NCBI GenBank assembly: GCA_948500755.1 | Contig: CAOOYH010000005.1 | Span: forward strand, 1-64,000 | Length of the DNA: 64,000 bases | Direction of reading: 5' to 3' | DNA from: an uncultured Lactobacillus sp. | GTDB lineage: Bacteria; Bacillota; Bacilli; Lactobacillales; Lactobacillaceae | In this document: positions 51,941 to 61,426 of the stretch, piece after piece | How positions within the stretch are numbered: the first letter of the stretch is position 1 | Layout of the letters: each line of letters starts with the position of its first letter | The notes under the pieces: model-generated | Told to the model about the DNA's origin: nothing | What the model saw: the letters and a program-made list of their open reading frames with translations, nothing else | Database searches by the model: none | Position numbers and translations under genes: made by a program

Positions 51941-52668
51941 TGAGTTTAAATATTTTAATGGTTGAAGATGATACTTCTGTTGCTGAAATGATGGGAATGT
52001 TTTTTAGGAAAGAAGGTTGGAAGCAAGATATTGCTGTCGACGGGGTCGAAGCCGTCGATAAGTTTAAAAAGAATCCAGCGTCTTATGATTTAATTACGCT
52101 GGATTTAAATTTGCCTAAAAAAGATGGAATTCAAGTAGCAAAAGAAGTTAGAGCTATTTCTCCTACAGTGCCAATTATTATGTTAACGGCACGTGGAAGT
52201 GAAGAAGATCAAGTTTTAGGATTAGGAGTAGGTGCTGATGACTATGTTACTAAACCTTTTAGTCCGTTAGCTCTTATTGCGAGAATTAAGGCGCTTCACA
52301 GACGTGTGATGATGGAAGGTGGTCAGAATACCCCTCAAACCAAGTCTGATGTAGATTATGATATTGAAACACAACATTTAAAGATTTCAGTAGATCGAAG
52401 AGAAGTGTTGTTTGATGGGAAGCCTGTTGCTAATATTACTCCAAAGGAATTTGACTTATTATTTACGATGGCTCAGAAACCTAAACAGGTCTTTTCTAGA
52501 GAGCAACTTTTAGAATTGGTTTGGGGATATGAATATTATGGGGAAGATCGAACTGTAGATGCCCATATTAAGAAGTTGCGTCAAAAATTGGAAAAAGTTG
52601 GGCCACAAGTTATTCAAACTGTTTGGGGAGTAGGATATAAATTTGATGACTCTCAGGTAAAAAGTTAA
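51940..52668 (+). CDS. OmpR-family response regulator
   Basis: This 242-residue protein has a receiver domain with the phospho-acceptor Asp55 in LDLNLPKKDG, the acidic pocket EDD near the start, and Lys in TKPFSP. A winged-helix DNA-binding domain follows (about 145-240, ending WGVGYKFD). It works with the kinase two bases downstream. The regulon is unknown; the neighbours suggest an envelope role. Confidence 0.93.
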   Translation: MSLNILMVEDDTSVAEMMGMFFRKEGWKQDIAVDGVEAVDKFKKNPASYDLITLDLNLPKKDGIQVAKEVRAISPTVPIIMLTARGSEEDQVLGLGVGADDYVTKPFSPLALIARIKALHRRVMMEGGQNTPQTKSDVDYDIETQHLKISVDRREVLFDGKPVANITPKEFDLLFTMAQKPKQVFSREQLLELVWGYEYYGEDRTVDAHIKKLRQKLEKVGPQVIQTVWGVGYKFDDSQVKS

Positions 52669-52670
52669 AA

Positions 52671-54131
52671 ATGAAGCTAATTTATCAACATATGTTAGGT
52701 TTTTTGCTTATTATCGTAACTACGGTTTCGATTATTGGATATGCTGAAATCGATTATGTTAGTAATCAAGCCTATAATCAAAATTATCAAAGAATGGAAA
52801 GCTATGCCCAGACTTTAGGAGAGCTTGCTAGTAGTCAAAGTCAAAACGGCACCGCCGAATTAAGTACTGATTTTTTAAATAAATTACAATTTGTTTTACG
52901 TGGGGATGATGTCCATTTTCGAATTTTTAATGCGAAAAATGAGCAAATTTATCCTGCAACTAGAAATAGAATTCAGTTGTCCGATAGAGTTATCTCCACT
53001 CTAAAAAGAGGAGAACAAATTAGAATTCGAAACAATAATTTGCAACGTTCATACATTGGTCGTACCAAGGATGCCTACACTGGAGTTTTGGTCCCATGGA
53101 TGAACGGGACCAAAATGATTGGTGTAATTTGGATTGGTTCCTTAGTTAAAAATGTTGAAAAGCCGATTTATATGGCAAAAAGAAACTTGCTTAATGCTTT
53201 GATGGTAACTATTATAGTGGGATTGATTCTGAGTTTCATTTTGTCTTATTATTCTACTACTAAAATTAAAAGTCTTTCGCGAGCAACTAAAAAAGTGGCG
53301 GCCGGTGATTTCAATGTTCAAATTAAAAACAAGGGTAATGATGAAATTGATCAATTAGCTGAGAATTTCAACCGTATGGTAAGAACTTTAAAAAAGTCCG
53401 ATGAAGAGATTAAAGCTCAGGAAAAAAGGCGAGATCAATTTATGGCCGATGCGGCTCATGAAATGAGAACGCCCCTGACAACCATCAATGGAATTCTTGA
53501 AGGCTTACAGTATGATGCTATTCCTGAAGATTCTAAACCAAAATCAATTGCTTTAATGCGCCATGAAACCACTCGGTTGATTAGATTAGTTAATGAGAAT
53601 TTAGACTATGAAAAAATTCGAAATAATCAAATTATGCTACTTAAAACTAAATTTGATGCTGTGAAGGTTTTAAAAGATGTTCAAACCCAACTTAGACAAA
53701 ATGCACAAAAAGCTAACGATGAATTGGTGTTAGATGTTCCTGCGACATTACCTACTTATGCAGATCGAGATAGATTCACTCAAATCATTGTTAATTTGGT
53801 TCAGAATGCAATTCAATTTACTCATGATGGGCGAATTACTATTTCTGGTAAAAGAATTGATCATGGGACTGAATTTCAAATTAAAGACAATGGTATAGGG
53901 ATGAATAAAGAACAAACAAAATATATATTTGAACGATTCTTTAAAGCTGATCCTTCAAGAGCGCGTCTAGGAACTGGAGAATCTGGATTAGGGTTAGCTA
54001 TTGTTTCTTCTCTTGTAAAGCAACATGGAGGAAAAGTGAAGGTAGAGTCAGAAGAAGGTAAAGGTTCTATTTTCACGGTTATTCTATATGACAAAGGCTT
54101 TGAACAATTTGTAAATAAAAAAGACGACTAA
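52671..54131 (+). CDS. Sensor histidine kinase
   Basis: This 486-residue kinase has two membrane helices (about 9-28 and 174-196) around an outer sensing domain, a HAMP domain (about 197-250), His263 in DAAHEMRTPLT, and an ATPase domain with the N, G1 and G2 boxes (NLVQNAIQF, DNGIGM, GESGLGLAIV). The signal is unknown. The stop lies within the terminator. Confidence 0.93.
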   Translation: MKLIYQHMLGFLLIIVTTVSIIGYAEIDYVSNQAYNQNYQRMESYAQTLGELASSQSQNGTAELSTDFLNKLQFVLRGDDVHFRIFNAKNEQIYPATRNRIQLSDRVISTLKRGEQIRIRNNNLQRSYIGRTKDAYTGVLVPWMNGTKMIGVIWIGSLVKNVEKPIYMAKRNLLNALMVTIIVGLILSFILSYYSTTKIKSLSRATKKVAAGDFNVQIKNKGNDEIDQLAENFNRMVRTLKKSDEEIKAQEKRRDQFMADAAHEMRTPLTTINGILEGLQYDAIPEDSKPKSIALMRHETTRLIRLVNENLDYEKIRNNQIMLLKTKFDAVKVLKDVQTQLRQNAQKANDELVLDVPATLPTYADRDRFTQIIVNLVQNAIQFTHDGRITISGKRIDHGTEFQIKDNGIGMNKEQTKYIFERFFKADPSRARLGTGESGLGLAIVSSLVKQHGGKVKVESEEGKGSIFTVILYDKGFEQFVNKKDD

Positions 54132-54148
54132 TGTCGTCTTTTTTTATT
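54116..54148. terminator. Terminator shared by the kinase and LTA synthase genes
   Basis: AAAGACGAC and GTCGTCTTT flank TAAT and end in T; it includes the kinase stop codon and touches the LTA synthase stop from the other side. Confidence 0.85.
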
Positions 54149-56321
54149 TGTTACTATTCTTTTTCTCTTCTTTTTTATCGGTTAACTGATTTGATTGAAC
54201 ATTCTTTGGTATTTGAGTGATCTCCTCGCGTCGGTTCTTCAATTCAACTGCATCAGTTTTATAAAGATTCGTAGTAGAACTGTTTCGTTTTGAATAAAGG
54301 GAACTCGAGTTTGTTCCAAATTGGCGGCGAAGCTTAACCATTTGTTCAAAATTAGTTAAATAATCGAATTCACTAGGAGCGGTTGGAATAAAGCCATGAG
54401 GAGTATAAAAGCGTAATAAATTATGGTTATTCAATAGGTCGGAATATTTAAGCGACTGACGTGCTTCGATTGATAATTTTTCAATTTCTCGTTTTTCTTC
54501 AGGAGTAAAATTGATAATTTGTTTTCCGGTTATACGGTCATAGACTACGCCTTTAATACCTTTATTGCCAATAATGATGTAACGCTTGCTGACGATAGTT
54601 CCATTTCTAAAGACAATCCAATCCTTATATTGAGGAGAAAGAAGGTCACTACCGAATTGAACGTAATTCTTATTAGAAATTCCTAGTAAGTGCATCAAAG
54701 TTGGTAAGACATCAATTTCACCAGCTACTTCAGAATTAATTCCACCCTTTAAATTAGCCGCATGAATCATAAAAGGAACCCGCTGCATTTGAACATTGTT
54801 ATAGCTATTCCAAGTATCTGAGCTTTCACCAATTACAGGAGCTAAGGTTTCATTTTCAGAATTACTCAAACCATAATGATCTCCGTAAATTACTACCATT
54901 GTGTTTTTGTAGAGTCCGGATGCTTTGAGGTAATTGAAAAATTCATGAACAGCTTCATCAAGATAATGGGCAGTTTGGAAGTAATTATTAATTGTCTCGT
55001 CGCGAGTATTTGTAGTCTTGAATTTAGGATCGAGATCTTCTTTATCCATTGAAAATGGAATGTGGTTAGTGACTGTAATGTATTTGGCATAAAATGGTTG
55101 CTGCATTTGCTCAAGATATTTAATACTTTCAGAAAATAGCAGCTTATCTTTTAAACCATAACCAATTTTGTCCTTTGAAGCATTACTGAAGTAATTTTGA
55201 TCAAAGAAATAATTGTAGCCCATATTTTTGTAGACTTCATTTCTATTCCAAAAGGTTCCTACATTTCCGTGAAAGACGGCAGACGTATAGCCGTCTTGAC
55301 GTAAAATTTGAGGAGCAGCTTGGAATGTATTTTCACTTCCTAAAGAAGTAAAAAGAGAACCATCAGAAATTCCATAAGTACTAGTTTCGAGCATGTTTTC
55401 AGCGTCACTAGTTCGACCTAAACCAACCTGATGATAAAAATTATTGAAGCTGATCGTATGTTGATTTCGATAAATTGAATTCAAAAATGGGGTAACTTCT
55501 TTACCATTTACCTTTAGATTAATCAAAAACTGTTGGAAACTTTCAAGGTGAATAATAATGACATTTTTACCTTTTTCTTTTCCAAAAGTAACTGAATTAG
55601 GTTTTGCGTAATGCTTTTTAGTGTAGGTAAGAATTTTATTTAAATCAGAAGAATTGGCATTTTTTGTAACTTGCACTGTTTGGGCGTTTTTGATTCCATC
55701 GTAAACTGTGTAAGTATCGAGTCCCAAATATTTGACTACGTATGAACGATCGAATGTATTCCGTAGTAAACGAGGGCGTGACGATTCCGCTAGAAACATG
55801 TTTAACCCTAATAAAAAAGCACCAAGAGAAGTGATGGCAAACGGTGTCGACATTCCATAAGACTTAGGATCAATTCGGATTTTTTTAGTCACTAGTAGAA
55901 TAATAATGACAATTAAATCTAGCCAAATTAAAATATCGCTGGGATGAAGAAGTGCTACTGCACTTTTTCCTAAACCTGGAGCGACCTTAGTAGCATTGGT
56001 GATGGTTTTAACAGTGATGAAGTCAGAAAATTGACGATAATAAAGGACATTCGAAAAAAGCAGAACTGTATTTAAAAAGTCCATAAAGAGCATCATGATG
56101 TAAGAAACAATTGGCTTTGGAAAGTAAAATCCAATCCCGATTAATAAAATTGTTGTTCCTAATGGGCTGGTCCACATAATGATATGTTGATAGGGGTCTG
56201 ATAGACCTAAGTTAAAGTCACAATAGGCTACAAAAAGATATTTGATCCAAAACAGTAGAACCAGCAAAGTAAAGAAGCCAGTGCGTGTTTGAATGAAATT
56301 GAAGATAGTTTTCTTGTTCAC
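54144..56321 (-). CDS. ltaS: Lipoteichoic acid synthase-type sulfatase-fold protein
   Basis: This 725-residue protein has five N-terminal helices (to about residue 185) and a large outer alkaline-phosphatase-like domain. The active-site parts are seen: Glu in IIIHLESFQQ, Thr in GRTSDAEN, and Asp-His in VVIYGDHYG. It polymerises glycerol phosphate from phosphatidylglycerol onto a lipid anchor. A further outer tail of about 80 residues is rich in Ser, Asn and Lys. Start GTG 56321 after AGAGG. Whether it is the main synthase or a primase-like paralogue is not known. Confidence 0.88.
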   Translation of the reverse strand: MNKKTIFNFIQTRTGFFTLLVLLFWIKYLFVAYCDFNLGLSDPYQHIIMWTSPLGTTILLIGIGFYFPKPIVSYIMMLFMDFLNTVLLFSNVLYYRQFSDFITVKTITNATKVAPGLGKSAVALLHPSDILIWLDLIVIIILLVTKKIRIDPKSYGMSTPFAITSLGAFLLGLNMFLAESSRPRLLRNTFDRSYVVKYLGLDTYTVYDGIKNAQTVQVTKNANSSDLNKILTYTKKHYAKPNSVTFGKEKGKNVIIIHLESFQQFLINLKVNGKEVTPFLNSIYRNQHTISFNNFYHQVGLGRTSDAENMLETSTYGISDGSLFTSLGSENTFQAAPQILRQDGYTSAVFHGNVGTFWNRNEVYKNMGYNYFFDQNYFSNASKDKIGYGLKDKLLFSESIKYLEQMQQPFYAKYITVTNHIPFSMDKEDLDPKFKTTNTRDETINNYFQTAHYLDEAVHEFFNYLKASGLYKNTMVVIYGDHYGLSNSENETLAPVIGESSDTWNSYNNVQMQRVPFMIHAANLKGGINSEVAGEIDVLPTLMHLLGISNKNYVQFGSDLLSPQYKDWIVFRNGTIVSKRYIIIGNKGIKGVVYDRITGKQIINFTPEEKREIEKLSIEARQSLKYSDLLNNHNLLRFYTPHGFIPTAPSEFDYLTNFEQMVKLRRQFGTNSSSLYSKRNSSTTNLYKTDAVELKNRREEITQIPKNVQSNQLTDKKEEKKNSNK

Positions 56322-56471
56322 AATAAGCGTACCTCTTTCTTAATGTCTTAATTCTAAAGGTTATCTGCGTTCAAGACAATCTTTTGTGAAGAGTTAGTCT
56401 TTTTTTCATAGTTAATTCTAAAAAAATGGTTATAATTTGTAGTGAATCTATTTGCGAGGGTTAATCATGAG

Positions 56472-57086
56472 ATGATTTTTTTAGGACCGATTTATAATTT
56501 ATTAGCAAGAATTTATGCAACTAGAATTAATCACTTTCCATTGATAAAGTTGTTTTTACTAGCATTGGATAAAACATTCTTTTACTTTTTGATATTCGCA
56601 GTTTTACGCTTGATTTGGCTCTTATCAGTACGGCGTCGACGCTCAATTAAATCAGAAGCTTGTGTATGGGTATTGGCATTTTATGTGATTTTAGTATTAA
56701 TGACAACTACTTTTAGAAATACTTACTTTCCATGGCAGTTAAGTTTCAATTTTCATCGACCGCTGAGCGATATCAATTTAGTTTTTATGAAAGAAACTTG
56801 GAAATTGCTCTATGCACAGAGCCGCGTAGACTTTATTTATAATTCCTTCGGCAATATTTTATGTTTTGTGCCAATTGGATTTTTGTTGCCGATTGTTTTT
56901 TCAAAAAAGCAGACTTTTTTAAGAGTAACTTTGGCCGGAATGTGCTTTTCAATTTGCATTGAAATTTTACAATTTCTTTTAGCAACTGGAGTGAGTGATA
57001 TTGATGATGTCTTCTTTAACACTTGCGGAACAATTTGTGGCTACTTACCGTATTTGATTTTTAGAAGAATGAAACAGAATTTTTAA
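56472..57086 (+). CDS. VanZ family membrane protein
   Basis: This 204-residue protein has five helices and the VanZ core NILCFVPIGFLLPIVF near residue 137 with ISDIDDVFFNTCGTICGY near 175. The start is ATG 56472 with GCGAGGG upstream; a GTG at 56442 falls next to the TATAAT box (56431-56436) and is unlikely. Function unknown. Confidence 0.83.
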   Translation: MIFLGPIYNLLARIYATRINHFPLIKLFLLALDKTFFYFLIFAVLRLIWLLSVRRRRSIKSEACVWVLAFYVILVLMTTTFRNTYFPWQLSFNFHRPLSDINLVFMKETWKLLYAQSRVDFIYNSFGNILCFVPIGFLLPIVFSKKQTFLRVTLAGMCFSICIEILQFLLATGVSDIDDVFFNTCGTICGYLPYLIFRRMKQNF

Positions 57087-57098
57087 TAAAGATACTGG

Positions 57099-57124
57099 TA
57101 TTAAGCGCTTAATATTGCTAAAAT
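57099..57124 (+). promoter_or_regulatory. pgi promoter with a 16-bp perfect palindrome
   Basis: TATTAAGCGCTTAATA (57099-57114) is a perfect palindrome that lies where the -35 region and spacer should be. TGCTAAAAT (57116-57124) is an extended -10 box. The core AAGCGCTT resembles a cre site, but the outer positions do not match, so the binding protein is open. Confidence 0.65.
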
Positions 57125-57168
57125 GGTCTTGTGAAATAAATAATTTTATCTAGTTAGGAAGCAGATTT

Positions 57169-58506
57169 ATGAGTTTAATTAAATTTGATAGTAGTAAATT
57201 AGCACCATTCATTCATGAAAATGAATTGAGTGAAATGCAAGCTATGGTCAACGCTGCTAACACTGAACTCCGTGAAGGTACTGGTGCTGGTAGCGATTTC
57301 CGTGGATGGCTTAATTTGCCAGTAGATTACGACAAAGAAGAATTTGCTCGTATCAAGAAGGCTGCTAAGAAGATTCAAAGTGATTCAGATGTTTTAATTT
57401 GTATCGGTATTGGTGGTTCATACCTTGGCGCACAAGCTGCAATTGAATTTTTGAATAGCAATTTCTACGGTAAGGAAGAAAGCGATATGCCAACAGTTGT
57501 CTTCTGTGGTAACTCACTTTCAGGTTCGTACCTTTACGACCTTATTGAATGGTTAGGTGACAAGGACTTCAGTATTAACGTAATTTCTAAGTCCGGTACC
57601 ACTACTGAACCATCAGTAGCATTCAGAATTTTCAAGGACAAGCTAATTAAGAAGTACGGTAAAGAAGAAGCTGCAAAGAGAATTTATGCAACTACTGACC
57701 GTCAAAAGGGTGCTTTGAAGACTGAAGCTGACGCAGAAGGTTACGAAGAATTTGTAGTTCCAGATAATGTTGGTGGTCGTTACAGTGTTCTTTCAGCTGT
57801 TGGTTTGCTTCCAATTGCTGCCTCAGGAGCAAACATTGATGAATTGATGAAGGGTGCTGCTGATGCTCGTGCAGATTACACTGAAACTGATTTGAGCAAG
57901 CCTTCTCCATACCAATACGCTGCAATCCGTAACATCCTTTACCGCAAGGGTTACACTACTGAAATCGTTGAAAACTACGAACCAAGCCTTAGAATGTTTG
58001 GTGAATGGTGCAAGCAATTGATGGGTGAATCTGAAGGTAAGGACCAAAAGGGTATTTACCCATCAAGCGCTAACTTCACTACTGACCTTCACTCACTTGG
58101 TCAATATATTCAAGAAGGTCTTCGTAACTTATTTGAAACTGTTATCCGTGTTGAAAACCCTCGCCACGATGTTAAGATTCCAGGCGATGACAAGAACTTG
58201 GATCAACTTAACTTCTTGGAAGGTAAGAGCTTAAACTACGTAAACGACCGTGCTTACGAAGGTGTTGTTTTGGCTCACACTGATGGTGGTGTTCCAGTTA
58301 TGACTGTTAACATTCCAGATCAAACTGAACATACTTTGGGTTACCTTATTTACTTCTTCGAATTAGCTATTGCTATTTCAGGTTACTTGAACGGAATTAA
58401 CCCATTCAACCAACCAGGTGTTGAAGCTTACAAGCGTAACATGTTTGGTCTTCTTAACAAGCCAGGTTACGAAAACTTACATGACGACTTAGCTAAGCGT
58501 CTTTAA
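57169..58506 (+). CDS. pgi: Glucose-6-phosphate isomerase
   Basis: This 445-residue enzyme of the Firmicutes type has the SIS signatures IGIGGSYLGAQA near residue 81, VISKSGTTTEPSVAFR near 144, and the catalytic GVEAYKRNMFGLL near the end. It interconverts glucose and fructose 6-phosphate. Codon use is strongly biased, as for gap and pgk. The ribosome binding site is AGGAAG. Confidence 0.97.
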   Translation: MSLIKFDSSKLAPFIHENELSEMQAMVNAANTELREGTGAGSDFRGWLNLPVDYDKEEFARIKKAAKKIQSDSDVLICIGIGGSYLGAQAAIEFLNSNFYGKEESDMPTVVFCGNSLSGSYLYDLIEWLGDKDFSINVISKSGTTTEPSVAFRIFKDKLIKKYGKEEAAKRIYATTDRQKGALKTEADAEGYEEFVVPDNVGGRYSVLSAVGLLPIAASGANIDELMKGAADARADYTETDLSKPSPYQYAAIRNILYRKGYTTEIVENYEPSLRMFGEWCKQLMGESEGKDQKGIYPSSANFTTDLHSLGQYIQEGLRNLFETVIRVENPRHDVKIPGDDKNLDQLNFLEGKSLNYVNDRAYEGVVLAHTDGGVPVMTVNIPDQTEHTLGYLIYFFELAIAISGYLNGINPFNQPGVEAYKRNMFGLLNKPGYENLHDDLAKRL

Positions 58507-58570
58507 TCAAGTGTATACTCAGTATAATTTTTGATCATTATACGTCTAATATAGTTATTTAGTAACTAAA

Positions 58571-58605
58571 GAAAGGGTAGAAGCTATTTTGCTTCTGCCC
58601 TTTTT
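58571..58605 (+). terminator. Terminator after pgi
   Basis: AAAGGGTAGAAGC pairs with GCTTCTGCCCTTT, ending in T. It lies just before the exporter gene. Confidence 0.88.
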
Positions 58606-58624
58606 GTATGAGAGGAGATTTTTT

Positions 58625-60016
58625 GTGGAGAAAAGCCAAGAAACTAAAAATATATTAGCTGTTTTAGCGACAGCTTTTATGTCATTTGTAGGAATTTTGA
58701 CAGAAACTAGTTTGAATGTAACTTTTCCAACAATGATGAAGCAATTCGGAGTTAGTTTAGATATAGTCCAATGGACAACAACAGGCTATTTACTAATGAT
58801 TGCAATAATTATGATTTGTTCATCGTATTTAAATGAGCGTTTTACTGCGCGAGAATTGTTCATTGCATCATGTTCAGGATTTATTATCGGGAGCTTTATA
58901 AGTGCAATAGCACCAGATTTTCCCTTGCTACTTTTAGGACGGCTCATTTCTGCCTTTGGTGCAGGTTTAAGTATACCCTTGATGTTTAATCTTATTGTAG
59001 AAATTATGCCCCGTCCCAAATGGGGCCTTTATATGGGAATTGCTGGTTTAGTGGTAGCCATGGCACCAACTTTAGGGCCAGCGTTTGGAGGAGCTGTCAA
59101 TTATTATTTGAATTGGCGCTACATTTTTATAATAGTGATAATTTTTGCTGCAATTGTCTTTATAGCAGGAGTTTTTGTCATTAAAAAATATCATGGAGTT
59201 AAGAAAAATAGTTTTGATTGGCTAGGATTTATTATTTTAGCATTCGCATTTATTACTTTAACTCTGGGTGTAAATCAAATAAGCCATGGATTTAAAAGTT
59301 GGGCTTTATGGGGATTGTTGATTTCCTCGTTTGTGTTGTTTTATATTTTTACGATGTGGTCAAAAAAATCTCAAAGAAGGTTACTTGATTTAGAGGTTTT
59401 TAAGCAACCAGCTTTTGTTTATGGTGCATTAGCATATTTTTTACTTCAGTTTATTAATATCGGGACTAGTTTTGTTTTACCTAACTATGTTCAAATTGTG
59501 GGCCAGCAATCATCTTTAATCGGGGGACTAATCTTAGTGCCAGGAAGTATTATTGCTGGACTGCTTAATCCATTATTTGGCTCTATTTATGATCGTGTAG
59601 GGGCAAAAATTCCTTTATATTTAGGCGGAATTTTGATGACAACTAGTTGTTTATTGTTTGCACTTTTCGGCTTAGATTTGACGATTATGATGCTGATTAT
59701 CTTTTATGGAATTTTGATGTTAGGGCACCGAATGGCTTTTAGTAATACAATGGCTGAAGCTTTAAAATTACAGAGTGGACATCTAAGAGCAGATGCGACC
59801 GCGGTTTGCCAAACAAGTCAGCAATTGGCTGGTTCTGTAGGAACGACGATCATGGCTTCAATTATGGCTATTTGGCAAAATAAGGGTGGTGCATCTTACG
59901 CAAGTTTAACCGCTCAAGGAAGTCAGGCAGCATTTTACTTTACTTTTGCTTTAGGGATTATAATTTTATTTTGTTATTTCAAAATGTTTGATTTAGAAAA
60001 GGTTATAGTTCAATAA
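58625..60016 (+). CDS. DHA2-type multidrug MFS transporter
   Basis: This 463-residue exporter has about fourteen helices and the DHA2 family features LDIVQWTTTGYLL (helix 2 start) and the motif C region AGLVVAMAPTLGPAFGGAV near residue 140. It exports drugs or other amphipathic compounds by proton antiport. The start is GTG 58625 after AGAGGAG; the frame runs upstream into the terminator. No regulator gene is beside it. Confidence 0.87.
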   Translation: MEKSQETKNILAVLATAFMSFVGILTETSLNVTFPTMMKQFGVSLDIVQWTTTGYLLMIAIIMICSSYLNERFTARELFIASCSGFIIGSFISAIAPDFPLLLLGRLISAFGAGLSIPLMFNLIVEIMPRPKWGLYMGIAGLVVAMAPTLGPAFGGAVNYYLNWRYIFIIVIIFAAIVFIAGVFVIKKYHGVKKNSFDWLGFIILAFAFITLTLGVNQISHGFKSWALWGLLISSFVLFYIFTMWSKKSQRRLLDLEVFKQPAFVYGALAYFLLQFINIGTSFVLPNYVQIVGQQSSLIGGLILVPGSIIAGLLNPLFGSIYDRVGAKIPLYLGGILMTTSCLLFALFGLDLTIMMLIIFYGILMLGHRMAFSNTMAEALKLQSGHLRADATAVCQTSQQLAGSVGTTIMASIMAIWQNKGGASYASLTAQGSQAAFYFTFALGIIILFCYFKMFDLEKVIVQ

Positions 60017-60063
60017 ATCAAAAAAATATATTATACTAAACATGGATGTATGAAATAAGTGAG

Positions 60064-60097
60064 AAAAAAGACGACTGAACACCAGTCGTCTTTTTAA
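60064..60097. terminator. Bidirectional terminator
   Basis: AAAAAGACGACTG pairs with CAGTCGTCTTTTT around AACAC, between two converging genes. Confidence 0.9.
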
Positions 60098-61104
60098 ATT
60101 GCATTTTCCTTGAGGAAACTTTGGATAATTTTTTCGCGCATGGCTAAGAATACAAGATTGTGTCCTGAAGGGTGAACGCGGTTGGTTAGTAAGATGAGTC
60201 CCGATTGTTTGATTCTGTCTAAAATTATCAAAGTTCCGGTAAAACCAGTATGTAAAATGATGGGATAATTAGCTTTTGGATCAAAACGCAAATCCCATCC
60301 CCATGAACGAGCTTTAACGGAGTGAGGATTTTTATTGTCAAACAATTCACTGACCAATTCTTGGCTATAAGGAAGAATATTGCGATCGAGTCCTAAATAT
60401 CCCTTACTAATTTTAATTAAATCAGTCATATTTGAAAAAAGTCCAGCGGAGCCGCAGTCGGCGCCTAATTGTCGCGCTTTAGGATCATGGGGAGTACCTT
60501 GAAGAAGCTGTCCCTGAACAATTGCCGTAGGGGTACAGTCTGTTTTATTAGGATGGAAAGTGGTATGTTTTAGTTCCATAGGTTTTAAAATTTCTTGAGT
60601 CGCTACTTCTTGAACGGGGGCATCGTATATTTTTTTTATTACTAATCCTAATAAGATAAAGTTAGTATCAGCATAGCGCATTTTTGTATTAAATTCATCA
60701 GTAACTGGCAGATGAATAATAGCATTTAAAAGATCGTCATGATTTAACTCATCTCGATGAGGTATCCAGCCACGAATCCCACTGGTGTGAGTCAATAAGT
60801 GAAAGAGGCGAACTCGGGAATCTTTAAATTCTGGAATAAATTCTTGTAAAGGCTCATTAAAGCTAAGCTTACCTTGGTCATATAATTTTAAAAGTACATT
60901 TTCAGTTGCTAAGACTTTTGTTAAGCTTGCTAAATCATATTCGGCAAAAGGGCTTAGCTGGGTTTTATTTGGATATAAACTTGCAAAACCGATTGTAGAA
61001 GTAAAAGCTTGATTTTTATTGATAAAAGCGTAATTTACGCCAGGTACTATTCGCTGAGATACCATAGATTCAATTAAATGCTGAGTTGTAGAATAGTCGA
61101 TCAT
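60094..61104 (-). CDS. Serine hydrolase, class C beta-lactamase-like
   Basis: This 336-residue protein has the penicillin-binding fold motifs SLTK (Ser60, Lys63), YAD near residue 145, and HTG near 300. It lacks a signal peptide, so it probably acts inside the cell or on small substrates, as an esterase or D-peptidase rather than as a resistance enzyme. GGAG lies upstream of the ATG. It is a single gene. Confidence 0.85.
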   Translation of the reverse strand: MIDYSTTQHLIESMVSQRIVPGVNYAFINKNQAFTSTIGFASLYPNKTQLSPFAEYDLASLTKVLATENVLLKLYDQGKLSFNEPLQEFIPEFKDSRVRLFHLLTHTSGIRGWIPHRDELNHDDLLNAIIHLPVTDEFNTKMRYADTNFILLGLVIKKIYDAPVQEVATQEILKPMELKHTTFHPNKTDCTPTAIVQGQLLQGTPHDPKARQLGADCGSAGLFSNMTDLIKISKGYLGLDRNILPYSQELVSELFDNKNPHSVKARSWGWDLRFDPKANYPIILHTGFTGTLIILDRIKQSGLILLTNRVHPSGHNLVFLAMREKIIQSFLKENAI

Positions 61105-61158
61105 AAAAGCTGTATCTCCATTTCAATTAAAATATAAGTGGTTTTATCTAATGTTTTC

Positions 61159-61187
61159 TTGACAATAATATCACATTCCTTTATAAT
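61159..61187 (+). promoter_or_regulatory. tRNA operon promoter
   Basis: TTGACA (61159-61164) and TATAAT (61182-61187), both consensus, are 17 bases apart, a very strong promoter for the two tRNAs. Confidence 0.9.
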
Positions 61188-61201
61188 ATTATTGTTGAAT
61201 T

Positions 61202-61273
61202 TGCCCGTTGGTCAAATGGTTAAGACGCCACCCTCTCAAGGTGGAGTTACGAGTTCAATTCTCGTACGGGTGA
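61202..61273 (+). tRNA. tRNA-Glu (anticodon CTC)
   Basis: The 72-base gene has the anticodon stem CCACC/GGTGG with loop CTCTCAA (anticodon CTC, reading GAG) and T arm ACGAG-TTCAATT-CTCGT. The D loop AAATGGTTAA carries the extra T of tRNA-Glu. Its acceptor begins T1 and G2 opposite G72 and T71, giving two wobble pairs in a row; usual tRNA-Glu has G1-C72. CCA is not encoded. It is a minor isoacceptor. Confidence 0.9.
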
Positions 61274-61278
61274 TTGAC

Positions 61279-61351
61279 TGAGATATAGCCAAATTGGTAA
61301 GGCACAGGATTCTGGTTCCTGGATGTTTGGGTTCGAGCCCCAATATCTCAA
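61279..61351 (+). tRNA. tRNA-Gln (anticodon CTG)
   Basis: The 73-base gene has a perfect acceptor TGAGATA/TATCTCA with U1-A72 as usual for bacterial tRNA-Gln. The anticodon stem is CAGGA/TCCTG with loop TTCTGGT (CTG, reading CAG), and the T arm is TTGGG/CCCAA. CCA is not encoded. It follows tRNA-Glu by five bases. Confidence 0.95.
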
Positions 61352-61392
61352 TTAACTCCTTTTAGTTATTATTATTAAACTATAAATTAAAC

Positions 61393-61423
61393 AAAAAAGA
61401 TGGCTTAAAAGCCATCTTTTTTG
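61393..61423. terminator. Terminator shared by the tRNAs and murT
   Basis: AAAAAAGATGGCTT pairs with AAGCCATCTTTTTT and has T runs on both strands. Confidence 0.92.
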
Positions 61424-61426
61424 TTT

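Noticed and set aside
54116..60097. Related GACGAC terminators at 54119 and 60064 as a repeat family
   Set aside because: The shared part is only the short stem and the loops differ; both are explained as ordinary bidirectional terminators.
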